Part shown: piece by piece, positions 13,122-14,785 of the stretch
How the letters are laid out: the number at the start of each line of letters is the position of its first letter
Position numbering within the stretch: position 1 is the stretch's first letter
DNA from: Actinomycetota bacterium
GTDB taxonomy: Bacteria > Actinomycetota > CADDZG01 > WHSQ01
Assembly: GCA_013695055.1 (NCBI GenBank)
Contig: JACDBF010000155.1
Coordinates: forward strand, 1 to 14,785
Direction: 5' to 3'
DNA length: 14,785 nt
The notes under the pieces: generated by a model
What the model was told of the DNA's origin: nothing
What the model saw: only the letters and a program-made list of their open reading frames with translations
Databases searched by the model: none
Made by a program: the position numbers and the translations under genes

Positions 13122-14092
13122 GCCTGGGCGCGCTGGCAGAGGTCTTGCGGGCGTCGGTCACGGGGCGGGTCGAGACCGACTTCCCTCTGGCCCGGCTCAC
13201 CACCTACAAGCTTGGAGGGCCGGTCGAGCTCTACCTCGAACCGGACGGAATCGACGATCTCGTGGCTCTCGGGAAGTCCCTCGAGGAGCTGGGGAGCGCC
13301 GGTGGGAGGGTGCCGATCCTGGCCATCGGAAGAGGGTCGAACGTCGTTGTATCCGACGCCGGCATCGCCGGTATCGCCGTGCGGCTGGGGCCGAAGTTCT
13401 CGTGGATCAAGCAAGCGGAAAGCACTCTGCCGGGTAGCGTGTCGGTGATCGCCGGCGCCTCCACGCCTCTGCCACAGCTCGCCAACTGGGCCGGGCGCAG
13501 GGGGCTCGAGGGCCTCGAGTACATGGTCTCGATCCCCGGCTCGGTGGGTGGCGCGGTGCGCATGAATGCGGGGGCGCACGGCTCCGAGGTGCAGGGTGCC
13601 GTAGAGCTCGTCGCGGTCTTCGACATTGACACCTTGACCGTCGAGGAGAGGACGCCGCCCACTCTAGGGTTTGCCTACCGGCGGTCCACCTTGGGGGAGA
13701 AGGAGATCGTCCTGGAGGCGCGCTTTTCCCTGAAGGCCGGCGATCGTGACACGGTGCGCGCGCGCATGGACGCTTGTCGACGACATCGCTCGGAGACGCA
13801 GCCGGGAGCTCTGCAGAATGCGGGTAGCGTCTTCAAGAACCCTCCAGGCGCCTCCGCCGGCCGGCTGGTCGAAGAAGCGGGGCTCAAAGGATCGCGAATC
13901 GGCGGCGCCTCGGTGTCGACTCTCCACGCCAACTTTTTCATCGCCGCCGAAGGCGCGCGCGCGCAGGACGTCTATGACCTAGTGAATGTGGTGAAGGCCC
14001 GTGTGCTCGAGCGTTTCGGCGTCGAGCTCACTCCTGAGATTCGATTCCTAGGAGAGTTCGAAGAACGCGCGAACGCAGAGGTGACGCCGTGA
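13118..14092 (+). CDS. murB: UDP-N-acetylenolpyruvoylglucosamine reductase MurB
   Basis: MurB is the FAD- and NADPH-dependent cytoplasmic reductase producing UDP-MurNAc. From the GTG at 13118 the protein has 324 residues. The FAD domain shows TTYKLGGPVELYLEP (28-42), ILAIGRGSNVVVSD (67-80) and GLEYMVSIPGSVGGAVRMNAGAHG (132-155). The C-terminal domain carries FAYRRS (185-190), QNAGSVFKNP with the proton-donating Ser237, AGRLVEEAGLKG, STLHANFFIA and LTPEIRFLG with the catalytic-site Glu307. The size and the Y-R-x-S segment fit type II MurB of Gram-positive-like bacteria. GGGGA before the start serves as ribosome site, and the GTG overlaps the murC stop. The frame is open 112 codons further upstream, but that is murC in another frame. 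murB between murC and ftsQ is a known actinobacterial arrangement. Confidence 0.96.
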   Translation: MSLGALAEVLRASVTGRVETDFPLARLTTYKLGGPVELYLEPDGIDDLVALGKSLEELGSAGGRVPILAIGRGSNVVVSDAGIAGIAVRLGPKFSWIKQAESTLPGSVSVIAGASTPLPQLANWAGRRGLEGLEYMVSIPGSVGGAVRMNAGAHGSEVQGAVELVAVFDIDTLTVEERTPPTLGFAYRRSTLGEKEIVLEARFSLKAGDRDTVRARMDACRRHRSETQPGALQNAGSVFKNPPGASAGRLVEEAGLKGSRIGGASVSTLHANFFIAAEGARAQDVYDLVNVVKARVLERFGVELTPEIRFLGEFEERANAEVTP

Positions 14093-14785
14093 CCGTCGAC
14101 GCGCGTGTCGATACCGATCCACGTATCAGCCGCCGGCGAAGGGCGGTTGAGCGTTCGAGACGCCGGCGAATGCTGGTGCGCTCGATCATGGTGATCTCGA
14201 CCGCCTTCGTGACCTGGAGCGTGCTCGCATCTCCTCTGCTGGGCGTACGCCACGTGCAGTTGACGGGAGCCCGGCACACCACCGCCGACGAGATCTCGGC
14301 GGCGGCGGGTCTGGTGCCGGGCGTCAATCTGCTGCTTCTGTCGACGACGGAGGTGGCTTCCAGGGTCCAGACGTTGCCGTGGGTGAAGAGTGCGCAGGTC
14401 GAGCGGAAGCTCCCCGGGACCGTGGCGGTGCGCGTGGTCGAGCGTGAGCCGGCCATGGCCCTGTCGGTGGGGGCGGCGCGCTGGACGGTGGACGGCGCCG
14501 GACGAGTGCTGACTCCGGGAGAGGTGGGGGAGCTTCCCATCCTTGCGGGCACTGAATCGGGCGGCGTCGAGGAGGGGGTGCGGCTCGAAGCTCCGGGGCT
14601 GCGCGGCGCGCTGCGGGCGTTCGCGTCCATGCCCGACGGGCTACGAGCGCGCGTCGCTGCGGCCTTCGCCCCGTCGGCAGAGAGGATCAGCTTCTCGCTC
14701 GACGGGGGGACGCTCATTCGCTATGGGTCGGCCGAGCAGCTCATCGCCAAAGGGGCCGTCGCGAGCGCGGTTCTGCAGCGGGTGG
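14089..14785 (+). CDS. ftsQ: Cell division protein FtsQ (3' truncated by window end)
   Basis: FtsQ is a bitopic divisome protein linking the FtsB/FtsL-type complex to the Z-ring machinery. A GTG at 14089 overlaps the murB stop (GTGA) and is preceded by AGAGGTGA (14077-14084). The 232 visible codons run off the window without a stop. The N-terminal ~28 residues are highly basic (R-I-S-R-R-R-R, then R-S-R-R-R-R), followed by one membrane span (~29-51) and a POTRA domain (~53-120) beginning VRHVQLTGARHTTADEI, with LPWVKSAQVERKLPGTVAVRVVEREP (96-121) as its signature end. The beta domain follows, with W-T-V-D-G-A-G-R-V-L at 132-141. The next gene in such clusters is commonly ftsZ or sepF, outside this window. 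Confidence 0.93.
   Translation, partial: MTVDARVDTDPRISRRRRAVERSRRRRMLVRSIMVISTAFVTWSVLASPLLGVRHVQLTGARHTTADEISAAAGLVPGVNLLLLSTTEVASRVQTLPWVKSAQVERKLPGTVAVRVVEREPAMALSVGAARWTVDGAGRVLTPGEVGELPILAGTESGGVEEGVRLEAPGLRGALRAFASMPDGLRARVAAAFAPSAERISFSLDGGTLIRYGSAEQLIAKGAVASAVLQRV

Overview
The window is a high-GC segment in which every gene lies on the + strand. It carries most of a division and cell wall (dcw) cluster, very probably from an actinobacterium (Actinomycetota). The reasons are the gene order, the GC-rich codon use, the many GTG and TTG starts, an actinobacterial-type HNH protein and RlpA-like protein upstream, and a MurE with the meso-diaminopimelate signature DNPR. The Ig-like plus RlpA architecture at the left edge resembles proteins I associate with Thermoleophilia, but I cannot fix the class from sequence alone.

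Layout. Positions 2-823 hold the 3' part of an arginine-rich secreted protein ending in an RlpA-like double-psi beta-barrel. Positions 861-1379 encode a small HNH endonuclease-family protein that may be translated from a leaderless message. A 236-bp regulatory region (1380-1615) follows. It contains a GC-rich hairpin, an AATTAC/GTAATT inverted repeat, a good sigma70-type promoter (TTGACT, 18 bp, TACCTT) and four TGGNG repeats at an exact 10-bp period, which I read as MraZ operator boxes. From 1616 to the right edge the genes run without interruption: mraZ, an unrecognised 47-residue membrane-like small ORF, rsmH, ftsL, ftsI, murE, mraY, murD, ftsW, murG, murC, murB and ftsQ (cut by the window end).

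How the genes work together. MurB, MurC, MurD and MurE build the UDP-MurNAc-peptide in the cytoplasm. MraY and MurG make lipid I and lipid II at the membrane. FtsW (glycosyltransferase) and FtsI (transpeptidase) polymerise and cross-link it at the septum, and FtsL and FtsQ belong to the divisome complex that activates them. MraZ probably represses the whole unit from the leader, and RsmH methylates 16S rRNA. Almost every junction is a 4-bp stop/start overlap, so translation is probably coupled along one long transcript.

The most notable points are the absence of murF from its usual place between murE and mraY (those two genes overlap directly), the small ORF between mraZ and rsmH, the periodic MraZ box array in the leader, and a MurD that lacks the His-Asn pair of a normally conserved Mur-ligase motif. 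I found no RNA gene, mobile element, CRISPR array or wholly new system; apart from these points the region is a standard dcw cluster.
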